The notes: generated by a model not told the origin, from the sequence alone. A DNA stretch of 42,920 bases from an uncultured Clostridia bacterium (GCA_947626075.1 CANQQW010000008.1:1-42920); one strand, 5' to 3'. Positions 33,228 through 42,791 are shown, counted from the stretch's first letter. Numbers and translations are program-made.

Positions 33228-34406
33228 ATGAAAACGCCTTTGGCGTTCAGAACGCATATATCGGTTTTCGGGAACACAAACGCGGGAAAGTCCTCGCTTT
33301 TCAACGCGCTCATAGGTCAGGATATGGCGATAGTATCCGAAAAAAAAGGTACTACGACAGACCCGGTGACAAAGGCTATGGAGCTTATACCCTACGGTCC
33401 CGTCGCGCTGACGGACACGGCGGGGCTGGGCGACGTCAGCGAGATAGGCGAAAAGCGCACCGCGAAAACGGAAAAGATACTGGAGCAGACCGACTTCGCC
33501 TTATACGCCGCCGCGGCGGACGATTTTGACGAGAAAGCTTACGCGGATATGCGGGAACGGTTTGAAAAAAAGCATATAAAGCATTTGCTTGTGTTTACAA
33601 AGTCGGATTTGGGCGAATCAGACTTAAAAGAGAAATACCCCGACGCCGTTTCGGTATCGGTGCGCGACATTTCTTCGATTGAGAGGCTGCGTACCCTTTT
33701 GGCAAGACTCCTGGAGGATATAAAGCCGCAGGACGATACAATGGTAGGCGGTCTTTTGCCGCCCGGCTCGACGGTCGTTATGGTGATACCGATAGATTCC
33801 GAGGCTCCAAAGGGCAGGCTCATACTGCCGCAGGTGCAGTTTTTACGCGACTGTCTCGACCACGGCATGAAAGCCGTTGCGGTACGCGATACGGAGCTTG
33901 AAGAAACGCTTCGGGAGCTTAACAAGGTCGACCTTGTGGTTACCGATTCGCAGGCGTTCGCCTACGTCGCAAAAGTCGTGCCGGAGGACATACCGCTCAC
34001 GTCGTTTTCAATGATGATGGCGAGCATGAAAGGCGACCTTTCCAAACTGATAAAGGGCGCGGACGCTGTTCGCTCCCTCAAGGACGGAAGCAGAATACTT
34101 ATGGCGGAGGCCTGCACGCACAACAGCTCGCACGAGGACATAGGCAGGGTTAAAATACCGCGTCTTTTGCAAAAATTCACGGGCAAAAAGCTTGAGTTTG
34201 ACTACTATGTGCATCAGGACTTCCCGAAAGACTTATCCGATTACGACCTTGTTATCCACTGCGGCGGCTGCATGATCAACTCGCGCTCGATGAATAACAG
34301 AATTGAATTTTGCGAGGAAAACGGTGTGCCTATCACAAATTACGGCGTTGTTCTCGCGCTGGTAAACGGAATACTCGAACGAAGCTCTAAAATTTGGAGA
34401 AAATAA
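33228..34406 (+). CDS. hydF: [FeFe]-hydrogenase maturation GTPase HydF
   Basis: A 392-residue protein. The N-terminal GTPase domain has G1 (G-N-T-N-A-G-K-S-S, near residue 15), G3 (D-T-A-G) and G4 (F-T-K-S-D). The middle domain is the dimerization region. The C-terminal domain holds the iron-sulfur cluster with C296-x-H298 and H344-C345-x-x-C348. HydF is the scaffold on which HydE and HydG build the 2Fe subcluster before it is given to the hydrogenase. Its presence implies an [FeFe]-hydrogenase, hence H2 production in anaerobic fermentation. HydE, HydG and the hydrogenase are not in this window. GGGAGGG lies before the ATG. It is flanked by terminators on both sides, so it is probably transcribed alone. 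Confidence 0.97.
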   Translation: MKTPLAFRTHISVFGNTNAGKSSLFNALIGQDMAIVSEKKGTTTDPVTKAMELIPYGPVALTDTAGLGDVSEIGEKRTAKTEKILEQTDFALYAAAADDFDEKAYADMRERFEKKHIKHLLVFTKSDLGESDLKEKYPDAVSVSVRDISSIERLRTLLARLLEDIKPQDDTMVGGLLPPGSTVVMVIPIDSEAPKGRLILPQVQFLRDCLDHGMKAVAVRDTELEETLRELNKVDLVVTDSQAFAYVAKVVPEDIPLTSFSMMMASMKGDLSKLIKGADAVRSLKDGSRILMAEACTHNSSHEDIGRVKIPRLLQKFTGKKLEFDYYVHQDFPKDLSDYDLVIHCGGCMINSRSMNNRIEFCEENGVPITNYGVVLALVNGILERSSKIWRK

Positions 34407-34414
34407 GATATAAC

Positions 34415-34452
34415 AAAAAGCAGGGACATTAAATAAATTGTCCCTGCTTTTT
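34415..34452. terminator. Bidirectional terminator between hydF and the dehydrogenase gene
   Basis: A 14-bp perfect stem (34415-34428 with 34439-34452) holds a GCAGGGACA/TGTCCCTGC core with A5 on one side and T5 on the other. It can serve both convergent genes. Confidence 0.9.
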
Positions 34453-34464
34453 TATTTCCCCGCG

Positions 34465-35430
34465 TTACGGGGTGTGTCTGCTTAAATCAACTCTGTTACG
34501 CACGCCGCCCATAAGAAATGTTTCTATATTTTTAAAAATCTCGTCCATACAGCGGCGGCGCGCCTCGTAAGCGCCCCACGCCATATGCGGCGTGAATATT
34601 ACGTTTTTCTTATCGAGTATTCTGTTATACGGACTTTTTGCCGTTATCGGTTCCTCGGAGTAAACGTCGATACCGAGTCCGCCGAGTTTGCCGTTTTCAA
34701 ACGCCCGGGTAAGCGCTTTCTCGTCGGCTACGGCTCCGCGCGAAACGTTTATAAATATCGCGCCGTCTTTCATCATGGCTATATGTTCTTCGTCAATCAT
34801 GCCCTTTGTTTCCGCCGTTAAGGGGACGTGGATCGAAATTATATCCGATTCCCCGCAAAGCTCATCGAGCGTCACATGGTCGGTTCCCTCTTTTATCCTG
34901 TGCGGATTTATAAGCACGCGGCAGCCGAGTGTATGGGCTATGCGCGCCACGCGCGCGCCTATGTTGCCATAGCCTATTATGCCCCACGTCTTATCGGTCA
35001 TTTCATGAAAATACGGCTTTAAATGGTTCTGTACTCCGCCGGCGGCGTATTTGCCGCTTTTTACGTATCTGTCAAACTCCTCAAGACGCGTCATAAGCGC
35101 GAGCGCCATAGACACCGTAAGCTGCGCGACGGAATCGGTCGAGTAGCCGCGCACGTTGCACACGCCTATTTCCTCGCGCCAGCAGTAGTTTACGTCTATA
35201 TTGTCGTAGCCGGTCGCGGTTACGCATATAAGACGCAGTTTTTTAGCGTTTTTAAGGTTAAGCGCGTTAAGCTTTATCTTGTTTACGATTATAACCTCCG
35301 CGTCCCTTATGCGCTCCTCCAAAAGCATCGGCGGAGTTGTTTGGTACACGCTTACCTCGCCCAGCTTTTCAAATTGTGAAAATTCCATATCATCGCCGAG
35401 GGTTTTCGCGTCAAGAATCACTATTTTCAT
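34465..35430 (-). CDS. D-isomer-specific 2-hydroxyacid dehydrogenase (glycerate dehydrogenase-like)
   Basis: A 321-residue NAD-dependent dehydrogenase. The start is ATG 35430, which overlaps the thioesterase stop by four bases (ATGA) and has GGGGAGG nearby; an upstream in-frame start would add 35 residues not seen in the family. The Rossmann motif G-Y-G-N-I-G-A-R is near residue 152. The catalytic Arg is in N-V-S-R-G-A near 235, the Glu in D-V-Y-S-E-E-P near 265 and the His in T-P-H-M-A-W-G near 289. It probably reduces hydroxypyruvate or a related 2-keto acid. The exact substrate (glycerate, lactate, hydroxyisocaproate) cannot be told. No ACT domain, so it is not a classical long SerA. Confidence 0.9.
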   Translation of the reverse strand: MKIVILDAKTLGDDMEFSQFEKLGEVSVYQTTPPMLLEERIRDAEVIIVNKIKLNALNLKNAKKLRLICVTATGYDNIDVNYCWREEIGVCNVRGYSTDSVAQLTVSMALALMTRLEEFDRYVKSGKYAAGGVQNHLKPYFHEMTDKTWGIIGYGNIGARVARIAHTLGCRVLINPHRIKEGTDHVTLDELCGESDIISIHVPLTAETKGMIDEEHIAMMKDGAIFINVSRGAVADEKALTRAFENGKLGGLGIDVYSEEPITAKSPYNRILDKKNVIFTPHMAWGAYEARRRCMDEIFKNIETFLMGGVRNRVDLSRHTP

Positions 35431-35861
35431 TGCTCCGCCTCCCCGCTCATAAGCGAGTTTAAGCCTTCCCATATGTCGGGGTGCAGTTTTTTCAGGTTTA
35501 TCGGCACAAAGTCGGCTCCGACGAAGCCATGACACGTTCTGCCCGTCGTCATAAGCTTCATCTCCGGCAGCTTATATACCTCGTATTCAAACTCGCACCG
35601 CGCAACCGTGAGCTTTACGAGGGAGCATTTTACAAGAACCTCGTCCTCGTATTTAAGCCCGTAATAATACTTCGCGCCCGTTTCGGTGAGCGGGAGGAGT
35701 ATACCGCGTTTCTCCATTTCGCTATAGGTTATGCCGATTTGCTTTATGAAATCCGTGCGAGCTTGCTCGAACCACGGGTAATAGCGCGAATGATGCACTA
35801 TTCCCATCATATCCGTTTCCGCGTAACGTACGGTTAAATATGTTTCGCTTGTGTATGACAT
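35427..35861 (-). CDS. Acyl-CoA thioesterase, YbgC/4-hydroxybenzoyl-CoA thioesterase family
   Basis: A 144-residue hotdog-fold protein. The Y-A-E-T-D-M-M-G-I-V-H-H-S-R-Y block near residue 13 is the signature of the family, with the catalytic Asp in T-D-M-M-G. It hydrolyses acyl-CoA (or acyl carrier protein) thioesters in the cytoplasm; substrate not predictable. It follows pyk by 11 bases and is translationally coupled to the dehydrogenase gene. Confidence 0.9.
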   Translation of the reverse strand: MSYTSETYLTVRYAETDMMGIVHHSRYYPWFEQARTDFIKQIGITYSEMEKRGILLPLTETGAKYYYGLKYEDEVLVKCSLVKLTVARCEFEYEVYKLPEMKLMTTGRTCHGFVGADFVPINLKKLHPDIWEGLNSLMSGEAEQ

Positions 35862-35872
35862 AATATCACGTC

Positions 35873-37627
35873 CTACAATAGATTTTCCGTTCCCGAATAG
35901 ACAAGTCCGTGACCGCCGTCTATGGTAATCGTCGTACCGCTCTTTAATATCTTCGTCGCGCCCGTAGCCTCGGTAATCACGGGGATGTCGAGAGCCATAG
36001 CGAGAATTACCGCGTTTGAGGATTCGCCCTTTTCCTCGGACACGATGCCCGACGCTTTTTTAAGCACGGGAATCATATCCATAGTCACTTCCGTTGTCAC
36101 GAGGATGTCACCCTCGTTAAACGTCTTGGAAAGCATCTGCGCGTCGGTGGCGACGCACACGTTGGCGGTCTTGTGCAGCTTCGTCATACCCTTGCCGCTT
36201 ACCAGTATATGACCTACCAAATGGACTTTCATTATGTTTGTCGTGCCGGAAATGCCCATAGGCGCGCCGCCGGTGATAACGACAAGATCTCCGTCCTTAA
36301 CAAGTCCGGTCGTCTGAGCGCACTCTACCGCGTGGTCAAAAAGCTCGTCCGTATTGCTTCTCGCCTCGCTCATTATCGGTATGACGCCCCATGAAAGATT
36401 GAGCTGCCGTCTCGCTTTCACGCTCAGCGTCGGAGCGATGATCGGGCAGGCGGGGCGGAACCTTGAAAGCTGAAGCGCCGTGCCGCCCGAATACGTGAGC
36501 GCTATTACGGCAGCCGCGCGCAAATCGTGCGCCGTGGTGCAGGTGGCGTGGCTTATCGCGTTGGAAACGTCCATGCGAGAGTCAAAGTCCATATTTTCAA
36601 GACGCTTTACGTAGTTTATTTCTTTTTCCGTACGCTCGGCTATTGTAGCCATAGTCTTTACCGTTTCCACGGGGTACTTGCCTATCGCCGTTTCGCCCGA
36701 AAGCATAATGGCGCTTGTGCCGTCGTAAATGGCGTTCGCGACGTCGGTTGTCTCGGCTCGCGTCGGGCGCGGGTTGCGTATCATGGAGTCGAGCATCTGG
36801 GTAGCCGTTATAACGACCTTGCCCGCTCTGTACGTCTGCTTTATGAGCTGCTTCTGAATTACCGGCAAGTCCTCCATTGCAATCTCAACGCCCATGTCGC
36901 CGCGCGCTACCATGATACCGTTGGACGCGCGGATTATCGCGTCTATGTTTTCGACGCCCTCCGCGTTCTCTATCTTGGAGATTATGTTTATGTCCGAGCC
37001 GCCGTTCTTTTCGAGCAGGTGCCGTACTTCAAGAACGTCGTTTGCGGTGCGCACGAACGACGCGGCGATAAAGTCAACGTCCTGCTCGATACCGAAGAGT
37101 ATGTCCTCAACGTCCTTCTTGCTCATATACGGCATCGAAAGCGACACGTTCGGTACGTTTACGCCTTTCTTGTTGGAAATAACGCCGCCGTTTTTTACCT
37201 CGCATACTATCTTGGTGCTTTTTATGCTTATCGCTTCCATTTCGATAAGTCCGTCGTCGATAAGTATTCTCGTGCCTTTCTTTATATCCTTGGGAAGATC
37301 CGCGTATGTAATCGAGACCTGTGTTTCGTCGCCCTCCACGTCCTCGGTGCAGAGCGTGAACTTCTGTCCCTCGGTGAGCGTTACGCTGCCCTCGCGGAAG
37401 TCCTTGATACGTATTTCGGGTCCCTTGGTATCGAGGAGTATGGCGACAGGGATATCGAGCTCCTCACGCACTTTCTTGATACGGTTGATCCGTTCAAGCG
37501 CTTCCTCGTGCGTTCCGTGCGAAAAGTTTAAGCGCGCTACGTCCATACCCGCTATCATCAGGTCGCGCAGAGTTTCCTCGCTGTCCGTGGCGGGTCCCAT
37601 TGTGCAGATGATTTTTGTTCTTCTCAT
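35873..37627 (-). CDS. pyk: Pyruvate kinase with C-terminal PEP-utilizer-like domain
   Basis: A 584-residue enzyme that makes pyruvate and ATP from phosphoenolpyruvate. The core has R-R-T-K-I-I-C-T-M-G-P-A, R-L-N-F-S-H-G, L-D-T-K-G-P-E-I-R, K-I-E-N-A-E-G (catalytic Lys and metal Glu), A-R-G-D-M-G-V-E and the M-L-D-S-M signature. The last 100 residues are the extra domain found in Bacillus and Clostridia pyruvate kinases, similar to the phosphohistidine domain of PEP synthases. Its usual T-S-H-A is S-S-N538-A here, so the phosphorylatable His is missing and the domain is presumably structural or regulatory. Length fits the family. AGGAGG precedes the ATG. Confidence 0.97.
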   Translation of the reverse strand: MRRTKIICTMGPATDSEETLRDLMIAGMDVARLNFSHGTHEEALERINRIKKVREELDIPVAILLDTKGPEIRIKDFREGSVTLTEGQKFTLCTEDVEGDETQVSITYADLPKDIKKGTRILIDDGLIEMEAISIKSTKIVCEVKNGGVISNKKGVNVPNVSLSMPYMSKKDVEDILFGIEQDVDFIAASFVRTANDVLEVRHLLEKNGGSDINIISKIENAEGVENIDAIIRASNGIMVARGDMGVEIAMEDLPVIQKQLIKQTYRAGKVVITATQMLDSMIRNPRPTRAETTDVANAIYDGTSAIMLSGETAIGKYPVETVKTMATIAERTEKEINYVKRLENMDFDSRMDVSNAISHATCTTAHDLRAAAVIALTYSGGTALQLSRFRPACPIIAPTLSVKARRQLNLSWGVIPIMSEARSNTDELFDHAVECAQTTGLVKDGDLVVITGGAPMGISGTTNIMKVHLVGHILVSGKGMTKLHKTANVCVATDAQMLSKTFNEGDILVTTEVTMDMIPVLKKASGIVSEEKGESSNAVILAMALDIPVITEATGATKILKSGTTITIDGGHGLVYSGTENLL

Positions 37628-37677
37628 ATTAACCTCCTTTTATTTGCTTTTTATATATATTTGTTTGTTCGGACAAT

Positions 37678-37699
37678 AAAAGGCGGAAAAATATCCGCC
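37678..37699 (-). terminator. Hairpin with short T-run between pfkA and pyk
   Basis: On the minus strand GGCGGA pairs with TCCGCC (plus 37694-37699 with 37682-37687), followed by TTTTATTG. The T-run is short, so it may only partly stop transcription from pfkA to pyk. Confidence 0.6.
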
Positions 37700-37710
37700 C
37701 TTATGCTGCT

Positions 37711-38688
37711 TTATACAGACAGTTTCTTTGACAGGTCAACGAGCTGCTGCGGCAGTGTTTTTTTCATGTTAAGTCCCTCGTCGATATCAACGTCCGTGAT
37801 AATGTGGTCGCGCATGCATACGATTCTGTTCTGTTTTCCGGCAAGCAAAAGCTCCACAGCCATGCCGCCCATTTCGCTTGCCACAACTCTGTCGCGCACG
37901 GTCGGGCTTCCGCCGCGCTGTACGTGTCCCAAAATAGTCGCTCTCGATTCGATACCTGTCTTTTCCTCTATTTCCTTTGCCATTTCGATAACGCCGCCTA
38001 TACCCTCGGCAACGATTATGATAGAGTGCTTTCTTCCCCTCGACTTACTTTCGAGAATGGGGCGGAGCACGTCCTCGTCAAAGCTCCATTCACGTTCGGG
38101 AACAAGAATTACCTCCGCGCCGCACGCGATACCCGCCTGAATAGCGATATATCCCGCAGCTCGTCCCATAACCTCGATTATGGAGCAGCGCTCATGGCTC
38201 TGCGCGGTGTCTCTTATTTTGTCTACAGCGTCCTTAACGGTGTTAAGGCAGGTGTCGTAACCGACGGTGTATTCGCTGCAGCTTATGTCATTGTCTATGG
38301 TTCCGGGCATCGCTATCGTGGGAAGTCCCGCGGCGCAAAGGTCCCTCGCGCCTCGAAACGATCCGTCGCCGCCGATAACGATAAGTCCGTCAAGTCCGAA
38401 TACTTTCGCTATCTCCACCGCTTTCTTTACGCCCGCCGGTTCCTTAAATTCCAGGCAGCGCGCGGTTTGCAGTATTGTTCCGCCGCGTTGGAGTATTTCG
38501 GAAACGCTTCTCGCGTTCATTTCTACCAACTCGCCGTTTATAAGTCCGTTATATCCGCGTCTTACGCCGAATACTTTCAGTCCGTAATACGAGCCTACTC
38601 TGACAACCGCGCGTATCGCCGCGTTCATGCCGGGCGCGTCGCCGCCGCTCGTCAGAACGCCTATTGTTCTTACATTCTTATTCTCCAT
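37711..38688 (-). CDS. pfkA: ATP-dependent 6-phosphofructokinase
   Basis: A 325-residue glycolytic enzyme that phosphorylates fructose-6-phosphate. The start is ATG 38688 with GGGAGGG upstream; the longer frame from 38730 has no such signal and begins inside the previous gene. Motifs: L-T-S-G-G-D-A-P-G-M-N near residue 12, G-G-D-G-S near 105 (the Gly marks ATP rather than PPi as donor), P-G-T-I-D-N-D-I with the catalytic Asp near 130, and M-G-R-x-A-G-Y near 172. It forms a tetramer. It lies directly upstream of pyk, the usual glycolytic pair in Firmicutes. Confidence 0.97.
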   Translation of the reverse strand: MENKNVRTIGVLTSGGDAPGMNAAIRAVVRVGSYYGLKVFGVRRGYNGLINGELVEMNARSVSEILQRGGTILQTARCLEFKEPAGVKKAVEIAKVFGLDGLIVIGGDGSFRGARDLCAAGLPTIAMPGTIDNDISCSEYTVGYDTCLNTVKDAVDKIRDTAQSHERCSIIEVMGRAAGYIAIQAGIACGAEVILVPEREWSFDEDVLRPILESKSRGRKHSIIIVAEGIGGVIEMAKEIEEKTGIESRATILGHVQRGGSPTVRDRVVASEMGGMAVELLLAGKQNRIVCMRDHIITDVDIDEGLNMKKTLPQQLVDLSKKLSV

Positions 38689-38710
38689 AATTGTTACCCT
38701 CCCACATATT

Positions 38711-38908
38711 TTAAAACAAGTCGCTTTCAAAAATCAAATTCTGCGCCGCTTCAAGCTCCGTACCGGGTACAAGAACCTCGTAGCAGCCGTCGTCGCAGTC
38801 AGCGGCGCCGCCGCGCCTTAATTTTGAAATTACACCGTTATTTAAAAGCACGTCTATAAGCTTCTTTGACGTTTCTATAGACTGTGACACATATACTACC
38901 GTCCACAT
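38711..38908 (-). CDS. DUF2007-family small protein
   Basis: A 65-residue protein beginning M-W-T-V-V-Y-V and ending with Y-E-V-L-V-P-G-T-E-x-x-x-A-Q-x-L-I. The alpha/beta layout fits the DUF2007 family of putative signalling proteins; related clostridial proteins near pfkA are sometimes mislabelled as glutamate decarboxylase. Function is unknown. A GGAGG box lies seven bases before the ATG. It sits between mtrB and pfkA with short gaps (21 and 22 bases), so it is probably in the same operon. Confidence 0.75.
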   Translation of the reverse strand: MWTVVYVSQSIETSKKLIDVLLNNGVISKLRRGGAADCDDGCYEVLVPGTELEAAQNLIFESDLF

Positions 38909-38929
38909 ATACTGACCTCCGCGCGCGGG

Positions 38930-39145
38930 CTACTTCCTTGCGTCCGACATGACTTTGCCGTGCTTGGTGTATATTTCGGCGGCGCCGTTTATTTTAACAG
39001 CCGAGGTAATCTCGGTAAACTGCGCTATATATACCTCGCCTTTATCCAGCTTTTCCGTATGATGAAATTTCGTGTCGGGACCTCTCGTAAGCCCTATTAT
39101 ATTGACGCCGTTTTCAAGCGCCTTAATTACAATATATTCATCCAT
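38930..39145 (-). CDS. mtrB: TRAP, tryptophan RNA-binding attenuation protein
   Basis: A 71-residue protein, close to the 75 of the Bacillus subtilis protein. The start is ATG 39145, with GAGG eight bases upstream; a longer frame to 39205 would add non-conserved residues. The core reads I-I-G-L-T-R-G-x-D-T-K-F-H-H, then E-K-L-D-K-G-E-V and I-A-Q-F-T-E. In B. subtilis eleven subunits form a ring that binds 9-11 (G/U)AG triplets when tryptophan is bound, and controls trp genes. K37 and K56 of B. subtilis correspond to K32 and K51 here, but R58 is N53. Tryptophan-pocket residues T20, T25, T44, T47 and S48 are present. The trp operon is not in the window. Confidence 0.95.
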   Translation of the reverse strand: MDEYIVIKALENGVNIIGLTRGPDTKFHHTEKLDKGEVYIAQFTEITSAVKINGAAEIYTKHGKVMSDARK

Positions 39146-39193
39146 AATCTCTACCTCGTCTCGTCTGAAATCATACAAATTGCATCTTATTCT

Positions 39194-39222
39194 ATAATAT
39201 AGCATTTTTATGAATTTTGCAA
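39194..39222 (-). promoter_or_regulatory. Likely promoter of mtrB-DUF2007-pfkA
   Basis: On the minus strand TTGCAA (39217-39222) and TATTAT (39194-39199) are separated by 17 bases, about 50 bases before the mtrB start. Confidence 0.5.
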
Positions 39223-39278
39223 GAGTAAATACAGTAAAAAATATCGCTCCGCTTTTGTATGTTTTTTGTATGTTTTGG

Positions 39279-42200
39279 TTATTTTACCCTTACGTTGTCC
39301 GCGCCGAATATATTTTTCAAATCCTCGACGGCTCCGGCTGTGCCGTTAAAGTACAGTCTGCGCGGCGCCGCCGCCATTTTTTTCGTGTCGGCGAAGAACA
39401 GCCTTACCTCCATGTCGCCTCGGTACGGCGCAAGGCTTTCCTCAACCTTTTTCAGCGCTTCGTCGCTTCGGGTTTCGAGCTGTATATAAAGTCTTTTGGG
39501 TTCTTTGCGCCGCTCAAGCGCCTCGTCTATAGGCAGCGCCGACTGCATCAAAAGCTTCGGCTCCTCGTCCTCGCGTATGCTCAGGCGCGCCGATACCGCT
39601 ATAAGATTATCCTCAATCAAAATATTCGAGTAGTCGGCGAGTACTTTCGGGAATACAAGACATTCCACGCTTCCGTACACGTCCTCGAGCGTCAGAAACG
39701 CCATCTGCGCGTTCGCGCGCGTCGTTTTGTTCTTCCTTGACGCTATCGCGGCGCATATAACTATCATGTCCCCGTCGCGTATGCCGCCCTCAACGGCATG
39801 GTAGTTGCCCTCATCGTCACGATGCACGCTCGTTAAAACGTCGCTTATATTATACTTTGTAAGTTTCTTTATTTTATCCGCGTATTCCTCCATGGGATGT
39901 CCCGAGAAGTACATGCCCGTGGACTGCTTTTCCATTTTAAGTATCATCTTTTTGTCGTATTCGGGAATGTTCGGAAATTCCATTTCCGTAACTTCATCGG
40001 CGGAATCAAACAGAGACATCTGTCCCGCAACGTTTTCGCGCGCCTCGCGCGCGGCTCCGTCAAGCGCTCTTTCGTACACGGTCATAAGCTGCGCGCGCTT
40101 AATGCCCATAGAGTCGAACGCGCCGCACGATATAAGTCCCTCCAAAGCGCGCTTATTTAAATCAAGTCCCGTCATGCGTTCCAAAAAGTCTGAAAACGTT
40201 TTAAACTCGCCGTTATTATCGCGCTCGTTTACAAGATTTATTATCATAGCCCGTCCGACGTTTTTTACCGCGGACAAGCCGAAGCGGATGCTTCCGTTTT
40301 CGACAGTGAAAGTATCCTCGGACTTGTTCACATCGGGCGGCAGACGGTCTATGCCCATTTCCTTGCAGTTCGCTATATAGTGGTTAATCTTGTCAAGGTC
40401 GTCTATGCTCGATATGAGCGAAGCCATATATTCAACGGGGTAAAACGTCTTTAAGTACGCGGTCTGGTACGCCACAACAGCGTATGCCGCCGCGTGGGAT
40501 TTATTAAAGCCGTAGTTCGCGAAATCGCTTATCTCGTCGAAAATCGCGGCAGCCGTTTTTTCGTCTATGCCGTTTTTGATACAGCCCGGTATTTCGCCGT
40601 CCTCGCTGCCGTAGATAAAGTTTCTGCGTTCTATCTCCATTTGGTCGGCTTTCTTCTTGCTTATGGTACGGCGCATCAAATCCGCCTTGCCGAGAGAATA
40701 GCCCGCGAGCGTGCGCACTATTTCAAGCACCTGCTCCTGATAAATTATACAGCCGTAGGTATTGTTTAAAATTCCCTCAAGCAGCGGGTGCTTGTACTTT
40801 ATATTCTCGGGTCGGCTCTTGTTGCTCAGATACCTCGGTATCTGCTCCATAGGTCCGGGACGGTAAAGCGATATGCCCGCTATTATATCCTCAAAGCACG
40901 ACGGCCGCATTTCCTGCATGAAAGACTGCATACCCGCGCTTTCAAGCTGGAATACTCCGTCCGTATTGCCCGACGCAATCAGGTCGTAGACTTCTTTACG
41001 CTCAAAGTCAAGGTTATCCGTATCTATTTTTACGCCTCTGTTTTTTTCTATAATTTTTACCGCGTTTTCAATCACGGTAAGGTTCCTCAGTCCCAAAAAG
41101 TCCATTTTGAGAAGTCCGAGGCTTTCAACGGTGTCCTTTGTGAACTGCGTCGTTATAAAATTTTCTGTATTTAACTGAAGCGGCACGTAATTTACCATAG
41201 GTTCGCTCGTTATGACAACGCCAGCCGCGTGCGTGGACGCGTGGCGCGGAAGTCCCTCGAGCGCCATAGATGTGTTAAGAAGCTCCTTTATTTTAGGCTC
41301 GTTTTCGTAAAGCGTTTTAAGCTCGGAGCTTATGTCAAGCGCTTTCTGTATCGTCATTTTAAGGTCGAACGGGACAAGCTTCGCTACTCTGTCCACCTCG
41401 GCGTACGGTATGTCAAGCGCACGTCCTACATCGCGTATGGCGAGCTTCGCTTTCATTGTGCCGAATGTTATAATCTGAGCGACCTGAGCTTCGCCGTACT
41501 TACGGACGACGTATTCTATTACCTTTTGCCGTCCCTCCGGCGCAAAGTCGATGTCTATATCGGGCATACTTACGCGCTCGGGATTTAAAAAGCGCTCAAA
41601 GAACAAATTGTACCTTACAGGGTCAACCATCGTTATTCCGAGGCAGTACGAAACAAGGCTTCCCGCCGCGCTTCCGCGCCCGGGTCCGACCATTACGCCG
41701 TTGTTCTTCGCGAAACGGATAAAGTCCCAAACGATAAGGAAGTAATCCACAAAGCCCATGCTTTTGATGACGCCAAGCTCATAGTCAAGCTGTTTTTTCA
41801 GCTTGTCCGTCACGGGGCTGTAACGGTTTTTAAGTCCCGCATCGCAAAGCTCCTTTAAGTAAGCGAACGCGTCCTTGCCCTCGGGTACGTCAAACGAGGG
41901 GAGGTGGCGCGTGTTAAAGTCAAACTCCACATTGCACCTGTCGGCTATTTTCTGCGTGTTCTCAACCGCTTCGGGAATATATTCAAAAAGGTCTGACATT
42001 TCCTCGGGGGACTTTATATAAAATTCGTTCGTCTCAAACTTCATTCTGTCCGGGTCGGTGACCTTTTTTTCCATTTGTATGCACATCAAAACGTCCTGAT
42101 ATTTCGCGTCCTCTTTTTTGAGGTAGTGAATATCGTTCGTGGCGACAAGCCCCACTCCCGTTTCCCGCGACAATCGTATAATATCGGGAATTATGCGCTT

Positions 42201-42746
42201 TTCCTCGCCTATGCCGTGGTCTTGTATTTCAAGAAAGTAGTTGTCTTTGCCGAGGACTTTCACATATTTGCTCACAATCTCTTTTGCTCCCTCATAATCG
42301 CCGCGCAAAAGCGCTTTCGGCACCTCGCCCGCGATGCACGCGCTGAGCGCGATTATGCCCTCGCTGTGTTCCTTTAAAAGGTCAAAGTCAATTCTCGGCT
42401 TATAGTAAAAGCCCTCCGTATATCCGCTTGAAATCATTTTTATCAGGTTTTTGTACCCCGTTTGGTTTTCCGCAAGCAGAATGAGATGGCTCGTCTTGTT
42501 ATCCACGTCATGCACCTTATCAAAACGCGTACGCGGCGCCATATACGTTTCGCAGCCTATTACAGGATGAATACCCTGCGCCTTTGCTTCACGGTAAAAG
42601 TCAACCACCCCGTACATCGAGCCGTGGTCGGTAATCGCGCACGAGGTCATGCCGAGTTCCTTGACGCGCGCGATGAGTTTTTTTATGCTCGCTTCGCCGT
42701 CAAGCAGGCTGTATTCCGTATGCGTGTGTAAATGGCAGAATTGCAT
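39279..42746 (-). CDS. dnaE: DNA polymerase III alpha subunit, DnaE type
   Basis: A 1155-residue replicative polymerase. The start is ATG 42746, directly before the PHP-domain motif [13 protein letters not shown], with GGAGGG seven bases upstream; a 12-residue longer frame begins in the repeat region. The PHP domain fills about residues 1-270. The palm has [10 protein letters not shown] near 370 and the catalytic P-D-I-D-I-D-F near 405. A helix-hairpin-helix region follows near 800-900. An OB-fold domain covers about 960-1070. It is the DnaE, not the PolC type, so an exonuclease domain is not expected. Firmicutes usually also carry PolC elsewhere. It is followed by mtrB after a 133-base gap. 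Confidence 0.97.
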   Translation of the reverse strand: MQFCHLHTHTEYSLLDGEASIKKLIARVKELGMTSCAITDHGSMYGVVDFYREAKAQGIHPVIGCETYMAPRTRFDKVHDVDNKTSHLILLAENQTGYKNLIKMISSGYTEGFYYKPRIDFDLLKEHSEGIIALSACIAGEVPKALLRGDYEGAKEIVSKYVKVLGKDNYFLEIQDHGIGEEKRIIPDIIRLSRETGVGLVATNDIHYLKKEDAKYQDVLMCIQMEKKVTDPDRMKFETNEFYIKSPEEMSDLFEYIPEAVENTQKIADRCNVEFDFNTRHLPSFDVPEGKDAFAYLKELCDAGLKNRYSPVTDKLKKQLDYELGVIKSMGFVDYFLIVWDFIRFAKNNGVMVGPGRGSAAGSLVSYCLGITMVDPVRYNLFFERFLNPERVSMPDIDIDFAPEGRQKVIEYVVRKYGEAQVAQIITFGTMKAKLAIRDVGRALDIPYAEVDRVAKLVPFDLKMTIQKALDISSELKTLYENEPKIKELLNTSMALEGLPRHASTHAAGVVITSEPMVNYVPLQLNTENFITTQFTKDTVESLGLLKMDFLGLRNLTVIENAVKIIEKNRGVKIDTDNLDFERKEVYDLIASGNTDGVFQLESAGMQSFMQEMRPSCFEDIIAGISLYRPGPMEQIPRYLSNKSRPENIKYKHPLLEGILNNTYGCIIYQEQVLEIVRTLAGYSLGKADLMRRTISKKKADQMEIERRNFIYGSEDGEIPGCIKNGIDEKTAAAIFDEISDFANYGFNKSHAAAYAVVAYQTAYLKTFYPVEYMASLISSIDDLDKINHYIANCKEMGIDRLPPDVNKSEDTFTVENGSIRFGLSAVKNVGRAMIINLVNERDNNGEFKTFSDFLERMTGLDLNKRALEGLISCGAFDSMGIKRAQLMTVYERALDGAAREARENVAGQMSLFDSADEVTEMEFPNIPEYDKKMILKMEKQSTGMYFSGHPMEEYADKIKKLTKYNISDVLTSVHRDDEGNYHAVEGGIRDGDMIVICAAIASRKNKTTRANAQMAFLTLEDVYGSVECLVFPKVLADYSNILIEDNLIAVSARLSIREDEEPKLLMQSALPIDEALERRKEPKRLYIQLETRSDEALKKVEESLAPYRGDMEVRLFFADTKKMAAAPRRLYFNGTAGAVEDLKNIFGADNVRVK

Positions 42747-42770
42747 GGTGGTTCCCTCCTTTTTTTGTTC

Positions 42771-42791
42771 GGGCGACCGCAAGGGTCGCCC
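42771..42791. repeat. Short inverted repeat upstream of dnaE
   Basis: GGGCGACC (42771-42778) and GGTCGCCC (42784-42791) form a perfect 8-bp stem with a five-base loop, then CCTACG. From memory, GC-rich palindromes of this kind (GGGCGACC...GGTCGCCC with flanking CCTACG) are scattered in many clostridial genomes; this needs a search. Confidence 0.6.

Noticed and set aside
36527-37531. Plus-strand frame of 334 codons opposite pyk
   Set aside because: Antisense shadow of a conserved glycolytic gene, no start signal and no motif.
39254-39280. Short direct repeat (TTTTGTATG twice) after dnaE as a terminator or regulatory repeat
   Set aside because: No hairpin can be drawn and the sequence is low in complexity.
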